A DNA stretch of 64,000 bases from Cryptolaemus montrouzieri (lineage: Eukaryota > Arthropoda > Insecta > Coleoptera > Coccinellidae), in the NCBI GenBank assembly GCA_013387265.2, contig JABFTP020000165.1, positions 56,483,954 through 56,547,953 of the forward strand. Reading direction: 5' to 3'. Shown in pieces: positions 11,528 to 21,973 of this stretch. The notes beneath the pieces were generated by a model that was given only the letters and a program-made list of their open reading frames with translations, was not told the origin of the DNA and made no database searches. How positions within the stretch are numbered: the stretch's first letter is position 1; every line of letters begins with the position of its first letter. A program made the position numbers and the translations under genes.

Positions 11528-12997
11528 CAGGGTGCTTCAACGAAAACTAAACAGATGCTTTATCTACCAAGATATTCATTTCTGATCAAAACGCAAAAAC
11601 AGGTCAATTTTTGTTTCAAGACATCTTTTGGGGTACCATACTTGCCTGAAATATCAACCTCTAAGCGGCGGTTGCAATCCTTGAACATTTTGAATAGGGA
11701 AGAAAGGTGGTATCTTTGTCTACATTGCCTTGAACGAATTTCCATTTTAATTGAAAACTGTAAAAGATACAGGGTGAGCAACTGAAAGAAGGAAGACTAT
11801 TTCCCTGAGACTATTCAAGTTTCAGTGAAGTAAAATGGAACAGATCCATGCTGATCAATGGCAGTCATCATCAAGTACCATCCTCATCTCGAGTTTCAAC
11901 CCCTAGAGCAGGGGTGACAACCCTTGAAATTTTGGAAGAGGGTAGATGGGTAGAGTGATAACTCAAAAAAAAGGTATTATCTTTGTCTGCATTCCCGTGA
12001 AAGAAGATTCAATTTTGATTGAAAATTGTAGAAGATACAGAGTGAGCAACTGAAAGATAGGGAAGACTATTTCCCTGAGACTATTCAAGTTTCAGTGAAG
12101 TAAAATGGAACAGATACATGCTGATCAATGGCAGTCATCATCAAGTACCATCCTCATCTCGAGTTTCAACCCCTGGATCAGGGGTGACAACCCTTGAAAA
12201 TTTGGAAGAGGGTAGATGGGTCGAGTGATAACTCGAAAAAAAGGTATTATCTTTGTCTGCATTCCCGTGAAAGAAGTTTCAATTTTAATTGAAAACTGTA
12301 AAAGATACAGAGTGAGCCACTGAAAAATAGGAAAGACTATCGCCCCAAGAGTATTGGAGTATTAGTGCGAAAAACTGGAATAGATTCATTTAGATCAAAG
12401 ATGACAGCCTTCGATCTGGAATGAATCTGTTCCATTTTCCACTAATACTTGAATAGCTCAGGGCGATAGATAGTCTTCTTTATTTTTCAGTAGTTTACTC
12501 TGTATCTTCTACAGTTTTCAATCAAAATGGAAAATTCGTTCACGGGGATGCAGACAAAGATAATACCTTTCTTTCGAGGTATCACTCGAGCCATCTACCC
12601 TCTTCCAAATTTTCAAGGGTGGTCACCCCTTGCCATTGATCAGCATGGATCTGTTCCATTTTACTTCACTGAAACTTGAATAGTCCCAGGGAAATAGTCT
12701 TCCCTTTCTTCAGTTGCTCACCTTGTATCTTTTACAGTTTTCAATTAAAAATGGAAATTCGTTCAAGGCGATGTAGACAAACATTCCACCTTTCTTTTGA
12801 GTCTTCACACGACCCATCTTCCCTATTCAAAATGTTCAAGGATTGCAACCCCCTCTTAGGTGGTTAATATTTCAGGCAAGTTTTGTACCCCAAAAGATGT
12901 CTTCTTTGAAACAAAAATTGACCGGTTTTTACGTTTTGATCTGAAATGAATATCTTGGTAGATATAGCCTCTGTTTAGTTTTCGTTGAAGCACCCTG
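11528..12997. mobile_element. Foldback element, 1.47 kb, no coding
   Basis: The ends are inverted copies: 11528 onward (CAGGGTGCTTCAACGAAAAC) mirrors 12997 backward, and the match continues for roughly 250 bp with divergence. Inside the left half are tandem units starting ACTGAAAGA at 11781, 12049 and 12319 (periods about 268 and 270). The right half holds the same material inverted (about 12430-12720). The centre, near 12400, is itself a hairpin. Both flanks show TATA next to the termini. I see no transposase, so it would depend on one supplied in trans. The short open frames within are incidental. Confidence 0.8.
11781..12318 (+). repeat. Two ~270-bp direct units inside the foldback
   Basis: Unit 1 (11781-12048) and unit 2 (12049-12318) are nearly identical, for example both contain TGCTGATCAATGGCAGTCAT and GGGTGACAACCCTTGAAA. 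A third, divergent start follows at 12319. Inverted relatives fill 12430-12720. Tandem units within inverted arms are the hallmark of foldback transposons. Confidence 0.8.
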
Positions 12998-13689
12998 TAT
13001 ACTCCTAATCTAACCCCCAAGAAAGGTAATTATTACATATATGTTAAGAAGAGTTCTTGAAATAGTTTTATCATTTGTATGCATCAGTTAGTAGTTGGGG
13101 AAAGCGTTTTGTTCATTGCACAAATAATGGAAAAGTTTTCTAATTTTACTCCTGCTAAACATGATAAAAATATACCACTTTCCTAAGGTCAAAAATTAAT
13201 TATGTGGAATGTATAAGACGCTCTAAGGCATCAAGGCCATTTACCTTCAGTCGATGAAAATGTTAAAATATCTTCTGAGATGACAGGAATTGGACAGCCT
13301 ACAATATACAAGCTTCTCAAGGACAGAATCTGAAAATGGATTCATAGTGAAACCTTCAAAAACCTCTCCAGGAAGGACCTGAATGGTTATTGATGAAGAC
13401 TTTAGGAATACTATTCGAAAACTGTGCATTCTTTTTATTTTCGGAAAGAAAATCCTTCTGTGGAAAGAATACACGCTGTTCTCGTAGGAGATCAGAACTT
13501 CCTTTAATATCTAAAGACAAATTGTGGCAAATTTAGCATGAATTTAATTCACCATGGAAAAAGCACGACAGGAAGTCAGTTCTCATAGATGAAGAAATCG
13601 TTTGCTGGAGAATTTTCTTCAGTTTTCACGCTAAATTAATGCAAGTTTTTGTGTTTCTTGTTGATTTTCGAATCTTTGAATTTATTGTA
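12998..13689. other. No recognisable gene
   Basis: Nothing here is supported as coding or repeat. This segment may contain the left end of the Tc1 element that follows, but I could not align an inverted repeat with the right side. Confidence 0.35.
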
Positions 13690-14633
13690 ATGGCTGCTGA
13701 ATGTCCTGGACGCTGTCTGAAGTGGTAAGAATAGTAACACTTCTAAAGGAGGGGCGAAGCCAACGTTACGTTGCTAACTTGTTGAATGTTAACCAAAGCA
13801 CTATTTCAAGAGCAATTAATCGGTACCACGAAACAGGGGAATACGGAAGAAATCGGATAACAACACCAGTTGATGATCGTTGGCTTCGTTTAACTGCACT
13901 ACGAGTTCGGCACTATGCGGCTAGAATGCTACAAAATGAACTTGCACTTTCCAGAAATGTACATATTTCATTGCAAACTGTTAGGAATAGACTCAGAGAA
14001 GACGATATCAGACCTAGGGTGGCTTCTACTGGCCCGCGTCTCACCAGAGAGCATCGAGTTGCCAGACTTCAGTTTGCGAGGGAACATGCAAATTGGGGTA
14101 TTCCAGAATGGTCGAATGTTCTCTTTTCCGACGTGTCCAGGTTCTGTCTAGTATCAAATGATAGTCGCATGGCGAACGGTATCAGCAATGCAATATCGGG
14201 CAAACCCAAAACTTCGGTGGGGGCTCAGTAATGGTGTGGGGAGACATTTCTTTCCATGGTGGAATTGAGTTAGTCCTAGTGAATAATGGAAGAATGACAG
14301 CGGCCAAGTGGCGAAAACTTCATTTATATGTATGATAATTCTCGGCCTCATGCAGCTAGAGTAGTTACAGAATTTCTGCAAAATGCCGAAATTGATATTT
14401 CAAGATGACCAGCCAGAAGTCCAGACTTGAATCCCATAGAACATGTTTGGGACAACATGGGGTGGCAAATTCAGCAACGTAGGATGCCTTGTAAAACATT
14501 CCAACAACTAGAAAATCTGCTTCCTGAAACTTGGAACTCAGTGACTCAAGAGTACATTCAAAATTTGTTTGAGGGGCTTCTGAGACGTGTACTGGTGGTA
14601 ATTAAGGCCCGGGGAGGAAACGCTCGATTTTGA
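13690..14633 (+). pseudogene. Tc1-family transposase (frameshifted)
   Basis: Nearly full length. The paired helix-turn-helix region occupies about 13701-13990 (VVRIVTLLKEGRSQRYVANL, then NQSTISRAINRYHETG). The first catalytic block is FSDVSRF, where the family has SDESRF, so Asp is kept but the following Glu is lost. After a frameshift near 14150 come YDNSRPHAA (second Asp) and, after a stop near 14407, SPDLNPIEHVWDN (third, Glu), consistent with DD34E. The C-terminus runs to the stop at 14633. The start is uncertain: 13690 and 13701 are both ATG, and the later one opens the correct frame. Confidence 0.85.
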
Positions 14634-15458
14634 AAATGATTTGTAACCATTCGATGTCAGTCAACTCAACTTAACTTTTTGATATCTTCCATCATAAACT
14701 CATCTCTTTTGAATGATATCTTCTTATTTTACACTTCTGAAAGTTAATCTTGAATGACCAACCTAAAAGTGTATATAGTAGTAAAAGTAGGATGATGCGA
14801 CAATTTTTGTGGGGAGTGTTTTTATGAAAATATTGCAACTTATGTGCATTTCAACAAACATATTTTTGATTTTTTAATTTTAAAGTGTAGAAAGAAATTG
14901 AATGTAGACGTTTTATAAAGTCATGAAATTATTCATAAACATTGTTTAACATACTGTTAGGTAATGTTAAAATGCGGATAATTTAGCTTAAGTCTACTAT
15001 AATATGAAATAAATGTTCATTTCAATAATTTACTGAAATTATTTTCATTTCTTTCACTTGTGTTATTCATAAAACCAAGTTACCGTATGCCTTCTGTATC
15101 ATTTTCATCGATTCGGCACACGAAATTTCATTTGCAATACAAAATTTGACACAAATTCTTTTTTCGATATTGTTATTCATTGTAAAAATCGCAAAACACT
15201 AACATAACACTGGTCTACAATGGTTTTGTTGCCCTAGATATGAAAATGATTTTGGGTCTATTTATGCACACAATTCGTGAAACTATCAATGATTTCGTAG
15301 GATTTGCTCTGATTTCTTTTTAAATCTTTATTTTCATTTTACATAATAAAAATCGTAAAACAAGAAACAAAATAACAGATATATTTATAATGTCAGTTAT
15401 GTTTTGAGAAATTCGGATACATCGAAGTAAATAAAGAGGAAAATGTCGAAAATATATT
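14634..15458. other. No recognisable gene
   Basis: AT-rich sequence between a Tc1 relic and the next pseudogene. The repeated theme of TTTTCATTT and AAAATCG/GTAAAAC words suggests old repeat material, but I cannot assign it. Confidence 0.3.
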
Positions 15459-17143
15459 TCATATTTCCATAAAACGCCTTTTATGAGCTTTTCTTCTATA
15501 ATTTTCAGGGACAATCTCTTTTCAAAGACCAGCAGTAATCTGCCATCATGTGACAATCCCATCGACCTTGATACCTTTCTTCCATCACTTTTAGATCTTG
15601 ATGAAACCGCTCTCCCTGTTCCTCACTATAATTTCCTAAATTATCCGGAAATTTATCTAAATGATTGCGGAGATAGTGTAACTTAATACTCATATTTGCT
15701 CCTAAAGTCTGAAAGTTTGTCAGCATATTTTGCACAATTTCTTCATAATTTGCTGCTTTATGGTTACCTAGGAAATTTTCGACAACCAACACAAAACTTT
15801 TCCAAGCTTTACTTTCCGGAACAGTCATAACTTTGATAAAATCTGAGTCTTTCATCAATTGCCGTATTTGAGGACCATCAAATATTCCACCTTTCAATTT
15901 TTCCATACTAAGCTTCGGAAATTTTCTGCAAATGTAATTAAAACAATTTCCGTCTTTGTTCAACGCTTTTACAAATTGCTTAATCATACATAACTTAATA
16001 TGTAATGGTGGAAGTATGATTTTGTCTCTGCTCACCAGCGGCTCCCTTATTACGTTGGCTTTACCGACAGTTAAAGAATTTCTTACAGGCCAAACATCTT
16101 GTTCCCAATGAAGTTGCTTTGCTCTACTATCCCACATACAAATAAAGCAAGGGTATTTTGTATATCCACTTTGTTGGCCAAGTAAAAAATTAATCATTTT
16201 TAAATCCACACAAATCGGCCATTGATGCTCAGAGTATTTAATTTTCTCTAAAACTAATTTTACATTTTCATATTCTTCTTTGAGTTCGTTGAATGGGCAA
16301 TTGGAATTGATGCAAATTTATTTCCATTGTGCAATAAGACGCATTTTAAACTTCTTTTGCAACTATCAATAAAAAGGCGCCATTCAGTAGATTTGTACTC
16401 TTTTAAACCCATGTCTATAAGCAGCTTCGCGATATCATTACAATACACTAATCCTTCATTTTCACTGAAAAATTGTAATAACTCTTTTTCTCGCGTTCTG
16501 TATGTTGTAATTGTTACTGTTGGTGCCAATAAATTTTTTCTTTCAATCTTGAGGCTAACAGTTCTGATCCTTGTTTTGATAAATTGAGATCACGTATTAA
16601 ATCACTGAGTTCATTTTGAGAAAATAACTTTGGCGTAGACGTTTCACTTTCCCATTCACGTCCACTAGTAGATGGTCCCGATTTCTGTGAATTTGGTAAC
16701 ATCATTGTTTCTGAGGGCATGCGAATTACTTTTGAAATGTATATGGGCCGAGGGAGATTTTCACTGTGTAGAACCGGACATTTCGTAGACTGTAAGTCTG
16801 GGTATCTCCACGTTTGATTTCGATTAAAACCTTTAACATCTACTACGCAAAAGTAACAATCATCTAAATGATTCGTAGGCTCCATCCAGATCATAGGAAT
16901 ACCAAAGTCTAATCCAGAACGGTCACTTTTTTTCCACAACCGTAAAGACTCAACACAGGACTTACAAACTTTACTAGGAACCCATGGTTTACCTAATTTG
17001 GCCATTTTGAAACCAAAATATTCAACATAAGTCTCCTTGACAAAGTCTGTGATATTTCTTTTTTGTTTTTTTGGTATATAAACACCGCAAATATAACAAA
17101 ATAAATCACTACAATATTTACACTTTCTTCGTGACGAACTCAT
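15459..17143 (-). pseudogene. Multicopy insect protein of unknown function
   Basis: A ~545-codon protein on the minus strand, broken by three frameshifts. The N-terminal part (17143-16514) is cysteine-rich: CKYCSDLFCYICGVYIPKKQ, later VCKSCVESLRLWKK and CYFC, probably metal binding. The reading passes to another frame at an A-run near 16525, again near 16290, then runs through LLGQQSGYTKYPCFICMWDS, LPPLHIKLCMIKQFVKAL and EEQGERFHQDLKVMEERYQG (16209-15505). A final 1-base shift near 15505 precedes the tail NYRRKAHKRRF. I recognise this as a family that occurs as many near-identical uncharacterised proteins in insects and some other animals, which suggests a mobile-element origin. Catalytic residues are not established, and I do not assign a function. 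Confidence 0.65.
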
Positions 17144-18280
17144 ATTTTAGACTAGAAGACAAATATATAAGAATGGACACTCAGTAATTGAAACAAAATA
17201 TTAATCCATGACACTTTATCCAGATTTACGTGTATATGTACTTCAATATTGTCAAATAACTGAGATTTCAGCTGTTCTGTGGAGCAAGGGGTCTGAGAGT
17301 GGGGATACGGTGATGTTTGTATGCGCGAAAAAGTTGCGCAGAAGCCTAATCATGACTGGAAAATTAAATTTCATTTCTAACAAGCTTATAATTGTTCGAA
17401 ATATAAGAAATGCAAAAATCATGAAAATACGAGCACATTGAGAACTTTCATGAATATATTCGTAATCTGGGCACTTGAAAACATAAAAATTTGCGATGAT
17501 ATCCAGGGCAACAATAAAAAAAATTTTTTTTGTAAAGCTGTGTAATCGAGCACTGTAAACAAACTAGATGACTGATCGCGTTCAAACTCCGCGTCATTAT
17601 AGAAAACAGTTTTGCCAACTTAGCTATAATAAAAATGTTGACAATCGTATTAAGCAGATTTTTTAAATAATCAATTTCCGATATTTTTTCGACTGAATCT
17701 ACATTTACTCAATTCTGAATATAATTTTTTTAATCTGGCAATTCACTAGATTACTATATGAGTCCATTTTGTTTCGCTACAACAACTCTCTTAGAAAAGA
17801 GACATTTTGACGGAATATAAATTTAACCTTCGCCGCTAATGAATTTCATACTTTCGCTTCTTCGCATTCTTTCCCACTATAGAAACAATGTTTGCAAGAA
17901 GAAATGGCGGTTTGGTGTAATGTATTGGTATTTTGACCCTGGAATCGGCGCCAGGCTTATTTTATAAACAAATTTATTTTGCTCATAAATATGGTGTAAT
18001 TACTGTGAAATATTATTTTTAGGGATAATATAAGCATAGACTCCATTAAATTGCAACTCATGCTCGAAGGATATTAATACTCCCAATTATTTCAAATGAT
18101 TTACTCCGTAGTTATTAATTTTCGCTGTGTTTCCAACTTTGCTCCCCTTGAATTGCAATTTAATGTCTACACATATCTTTATTTCTGTCTCTCTGATACA
18201 ATTTATCCTCCAAATTAATTTTTGCATGGGCGTTGAGAAGTGTACTAAATTTCTGATCTCAAAATATAATTACATGTTAT
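17144..18280. other. No recognisable gene
   Basis: About 1.1 kb without a supported feature. GC-richer patches near 17280-17340 and 17850-17960 have no splice sites or open frames that would support an exon. Confidence 0.3.
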
Positions 18281-18616
18281 TACATTTATTTCACTTAAAA
18301 TACGTTTCATCTATCTTTGAATTTTCTTTCGTTATGAACTAGTGGCCGTGAATTCCAGTCGAATATTCAGAGTTAGCAGATGATTGGTACCATCACTCAA
18401 AACCTAATAGAATCCGACCACTTTATGATCCGAAATCCACATGAAATTTTTCACAACAAAAATTTTATTTCTTTTTAAGATGGCTGACAAAAGTAAACGA
18501 CAACAAATATTCAAAATTAAAAAAAAATACAACAAACAATAATCCATTTGGTACCTACCACTCTACTCAATAATATTACTAGAAACATCTAGTTGTGAAA
18601 TTTGATAACAAATCAA
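18281..18616 (+). repeat. Left ~336-bp direct repeat flanking a PLE pair
   Basis: It begins TACATTTATTTCACTTAAAA and ends with AACAAATCAA. It is the same orientation and about 98% identical to 20451-20784, differing by a few substitutions and two 1-base indels. The PLE pair lies exactly between the two copies, so they are either an unusually long target-site duplication or a local duplication. Confidence 0.85.
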
Positions 18617-18651
18617 GTACTGTGTTTTAAGAATTTTACTTAATAATTGCG

Positions 18652-18694
18652 ATTCGTAACGCGTTTCACTACACCGTAGCTTCTTCAGACGAAT
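18652..18694 (-). ncRNA. Hammerhead-like motif, PLE family 2, left copy
   Basis: On the minus strand: stem I ATTCGT (18694-18689), box CTGAAGA (18688-18682), one A, stem II GCTAC/GTAGT with loop GGT (18680-18668), GAAA (18667-18664), minimal stem III from AC and GT around GC, cleavage-site T (18658), then ACGAAT (18657-18652) pairing perfectly with the stem I start. Position 7 of the box is A rather than U, which the hammerhead core tolerates. This is the best-formed of the motifs in the window. Confidence 0.7.
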
Positions 18695-18974
18695 GAAAGT
18701 ACAGAAAATATAAATATAAATGTTCTTGAGAAATTAAATTAAGGATGCTTCTTCTTAAGTGGTTATTTATGACAGGTATATCCAATAAAATTAAGGAATA
18801 GATTGCTCCCCGAAAAGATTCAATAGAGGTGAAGGGCTTAAATCGACTTGTTCATTGATGAGTCTACCTGAGTGTTTGTATTTATTTATTTCTAAATTTC
18901 CCAAAGATCTACCTTCCAATATTTATTATCTGTATGCAAAATTTCAAACTGTAGGTCGAAAGAATGATTATTTT

Positions 18975-19440
18975 CTAAGAGATGATTCGCGTAAGTTGAA
19001 TCTGATTTTTATTTGAAAAACTGCGTTTATGTTCCGATATTCTAATATTACAATTTCTATGTGTTCTACCAATGTAGAAATTATCACAGTCATTGCAATT
19101 CAATCGATTAACACCTGATTTATTGTTTTTACCTGGTTTGGTTTTATTATTTTTTATATATTTGCCTAAATTATTATTAGTTTGGAAAGCTATGTTGAAA
19201 TTATTGCTACTTAAGAATGATTTCAGTTTCTCACTTGTAATGCCAACGTAGGTTAAGGTGTTGAATTTTTGTTTCAATTTATCGACAGGGTAAACTTCAT
19301 TCAATGCGATTTTACTTTGTTTTTTTTAAATATTATTTATTAGTTTGGAATTGTAACCATTATTCTTGGCTATTTGTTTAATCAAATTTAGTTCTTTGTT
19401 GAAATTTTCTGGTGATAGCGGGATGTTAATTAATCTATGA
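18975..19440 (-). pseudogene. PLE RT tail and GIY-YIG region, left arm
   Basis: From 19440 toward lower coordinates: the last RT segment (HRLINIPLSPENF, IKQIAKNNGY), then a frame change near 19320, then NEVYPVDKLKQKFNTLTYVG and the nuclease: SGVNRLNCDSCDNF-like CNDCDNFYIGRTHRNCNIRI with SEHKRSF (19304-18975). The GIY half appears as SGV rather than GIY. The RT catalytic part is absent. It mirrors 19558-20150. Confidence 0.82.
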
Positions 19441-20105
19441 ATGAAAATGGAAAACATGTTTTCGCAATTTACCATAAGCCGTCACATACAGATATTATAA
19501 TACATAACTCGTCGTGTCATCCATATCAACATAAAATGTCAGCATTCAATAGTTTTTTTCATAGATTGATTAACATCCCGCTATCACCAGAAAATTTCAA
19601 CAAAGAACTAAATTTGATTAAACAAATAGCCAAAAATAATGGTTACAATCCCAAACTAATAAATAATATTTTAAATAAAAACAAAGTAGAATCGCATTGA
19701 ATGAAGTTTACCCTGTCGATAAATTGAATCAAAAATTCAACACCTTAACCTACGTTGGCATTACAAGTGAGAAACTGAAATCATTCTTAAGTAGCAATAA
19801 TTTCAACATAGCTTTTCAAACTAATAATAATTTAGGCAAATATATAAAAATAATAAACCAAACCAGGTAAAAACAATAAATCAGGTGTTTATAGATTGAA
19901 TTGCAATGACTGTGATAATTTCTACATTGGTAGAACACATAGAAATTTTAATATTAGAATATCGGAACGCAGTTTTTCAAATAAAAATCAGATTCAAATT
20001 ACGCGAATCATCTCTTAGAAAATAATCATTCTTTCGACCCACAGTTTGAAATTTTGCATACAGATAATAAATATTGAAGGTAGATCTTTGGGAAACTTTA
20101 GAAAT
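19437..20105 (+). pseudogene. PLE RT tail and GIY-YIG region, right arm
   Basis: Starts slightly further upstream in the protein than the left arm: HVFAIYHKPSHTDIIIHNSS, then HRLINIPLSPENF and IKQIAKNNGYNPKL (19437-19700). After a frameshift near 19690 it continues NEVYPVDKLNQKFNTLTYVG, another shift near 19855, SGVYRLNCNDCDNFYIGRT, and a 3' piece YANHLLENNHSF. A short deletion removes the HK of the EHKRSF motif (ISERSFSNK). RT catalytic motifs are missing. Confidence 0.82.
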
Positions 20106-20314
20106 AAATAAATACAAACACTCAGGTAGACTCATCAATGAACAAGTCGATTTAAGCCCTTCACCTCTATTGAATCTTTTCGGGAGCAATCTATTCCTTA
20201 ATTTTATTGGATATACCTGTCATAAATAACCACTTAAGAAGAAGTAACCAATAAGCTTTTAATTACTCAAGAACATTTATAGTTATATTCTCATTTACAT
20301 TTTTCTGCATAATC

Positions 20315-20357
20315 ATTCGTCTGAAGAAGCTACGGTGTAGTGAAACGCGTTACGAAT
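20315..20357 (+). ncRNA. Hammerhead-like motif, PLE family 2, right copy
   Basis: Same fold as 18652-18694 on the opposite strand: ATTCGT (20315-20320), CTGAAGA (20321-20327), A, GCTACGGTGTAGT (20329-20341), GAAA (20342-20345), CGCGTT (20346-20351), ACGAAT (20352-20357). All paired positions are kept in both copies. Confidence 0.7.
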
Positions 20358-20450
20358 CTCAATTATTAAGTGAAATTCCTTAAAACACAGTACTTGTTTT
20401 TTTATTATTGATAATGGAATTTTACCAAGTAAAAGCCTCCCAAATTCAAA

Positions 20451-20784
20451 TACATTTATTTCACTTAAAATACGTTTCATCTATCTTTGAATTTTCTTTC
20501 GTTATAAACTAGTGGCCGTGAATTCCAGTCGAATATTCAGAGTTGGCAGATTATTGGTACCATCACTCAAAACCTGATAGAATCCGACCACTTTATGATC
20601 CGAAATCCACATGAAATTTTTCACAACAAAAATTTTATTTCTTTTTAAGATGGCTGCAAAAGTAAACGACAACAAATATTCAAAATTAAAAAAAATACAA
20701 CAAACAATAATCCATTTGGTACCTACCACTCTACTCAATAATATTACTAGAAACATCTAGTTGTGAAATTTGATAACAAATCAA
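20451..20784 (+). repeat. Right ~334-bp direct repeat flanking a PLE pair
   Basis: Same orientation as 18281-18616 and nearly identical. It begins directly after the right PLE copy and ends AACAAATCAA before unique sequence. Because the PLE arms are inverted while these flanks are direct, they are not simply part of the inverted structure. Confidence 0.85.
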
Positions 20785-20878
20785 TATACATAAAGGACTT
20801 CTGAGCTAAATACTAAGATAACTTGTGCTTTCATATAATAGATGGCTTCATTCAATTTCTCAAAAATCAAGGATAGTA

Positions 20879-21691
20879 TTAGGTGCGCAACAGTTCTCGC
20901 TGTTTGTCAATAGATGGCTCCAGCAGTATGTGCTGGTCGATTTTTACATATCAAGAATGTCTTGAACAAAGCAAACTAACCACTGTGACACATTAGTGAT
21001 TTTGTTTTTGCGTCATATACTTTTAGTTGTGATAAAATGTTTGATTTTGTGCCAAATAATCGTCATTTACAGGAGGGTTGATTTTCTTCTTTCATTCGAA
21101 GAAAACGGCGGCTGAAGCTCATAGAGAGCTCCAAAAAGTTCACGGAGATGCTGCTCTAAGTGAAACAACGTGCCGGAAATGGTTCCGTCGTTTCAGAAAC
21201 GGTGATTTCGATGTGGACGATCGTCGATCACCAGGCCATTACCAAGCGATTGCATGCGTTGGGAATGATTCAAAAGCACTTGGGTTCCTTATGAATTGAA
21301 ACCAAGAGACGTTGAGCGGCGTTTCGCCTGTGAACAACTGCTACAGCTGCAAAAAATAAAGGGTTTTCTTCATCGCATCGTAACGGATGATGAAAAATGG
21401 ATTCAACACAGCAATCCAAAGAAAAAAAATCTGGGGGACTACCCCGTCATGCTTCTACGTCATCGCCTAGGCTGAATATTCACGCTTCGAAAGTTATGCT
21501 GTGTATTTGGTGAGACCTAGTCGGTCTTACTTATTATGAGCTGTTGAAACCGAACGAAACCATCACTGGGGAACGGTATCGAACTCAATTGTAGCTAGCG
21601 ATGGGAAATATTTTGAATGATTAATTTGTGATCATTTTTCACAGTTGTGTTTTCTTGAAAAAAAACAGCGAGAACTTTATTGCGGACCTAA
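20879..21691 (+). mobile_element. mariner element with TIRs and TA duplication
   Basis: The ends are clear: TTAGGTGCGCAACAGTTCTC at 20879 and its imperfect complement ending GCGGACCTAA at 21691, about 30 bp each, with TA on both outer sides (20877-20878 and 21692-21693). The length of 813 bp is shorter than the ~1.3 kb usual for mariner, so the middle and 3' part are deleted. The transposase is a relic. Confidence 0.9.
21037..21600 (+). pseudogene. mariner transposase (deleted, frameshifted)
   Basis: The start is MFDFVPNNRHLQEG at 21037, then a 1-base frameshift, then the helix-turn-helix region FFFHSKKTAAEAHREL and LSETTCRKWFRRFRNGDFDV. After a large deletion the sequence resumes at ELKPRDVERRFACEQLL, IVTDDEKWIQ (first catalytic Asp region, TDDEKW for the usual TGDEKW) and a degraded SKVMLCIWWD-like block. 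The second and third catalytic positions are lost. The sequence style is that of Mos1-type mariner (family DD34D). Confidence 0.85.
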
Positions 21692-21973
21692 TATTAGATT
21701 TGTTGTTTGTTGTTGTTGACTATGCTTATTGTTCATTTATAATTTTCGGTTCTGAGGTTGTCAACATTTTCTCAAGTATGTAGAACAATACTTTATGTAA
21801 ATAACTCGAAATATTTTGCTGCTCTCCTTGTTTAAAGACAAAGGGTTTTTGAGGGGTTAAACTGTAATTCGAATTCAATTTAAGGTGGACTAAGTTTATA
21901 ATGGATTTTGATAAATTTGTTGCGTAATTACAATTATCATAACTTAAATATTGTTATAATACCCCCTGAAATA

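Larger units (their letters stand above)
18617..20450. mobile_element. Two PLE fragments in inverted orientation
   Basis: The left arm (18617 to about 19440) is a minus-strand PLE 3' part; the right arm (about 19440-20450) is a plus-strand PLE 3' part. The arms match over roughly 790 bp (18655-19440 against 19558-20350). A non-palindromic spacer of about 118 bp (19441-19557) belongs to the right copy and extends its RT coding. The terminal repeats with hammerhead-like motifs point outward. The right copy has about 50 extra bases (20396-20450) beyond the matching end of the left copy. Inverted, partial arrangements are known for PLE insertions. Confidence 0.85.

Noticed and set aside
11555..11785. 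Overlapping open frames on both strands at the foldback end
   Set aside because: Incidental translation of the non-coding terminal arm; mirrored in the other arm with stops.
20502..20756. 84-codon minus-strand frame in the right direct repeat
   Set aside because: The left direct repeat carries indels in the same region that break the frame; no recognisable domain.
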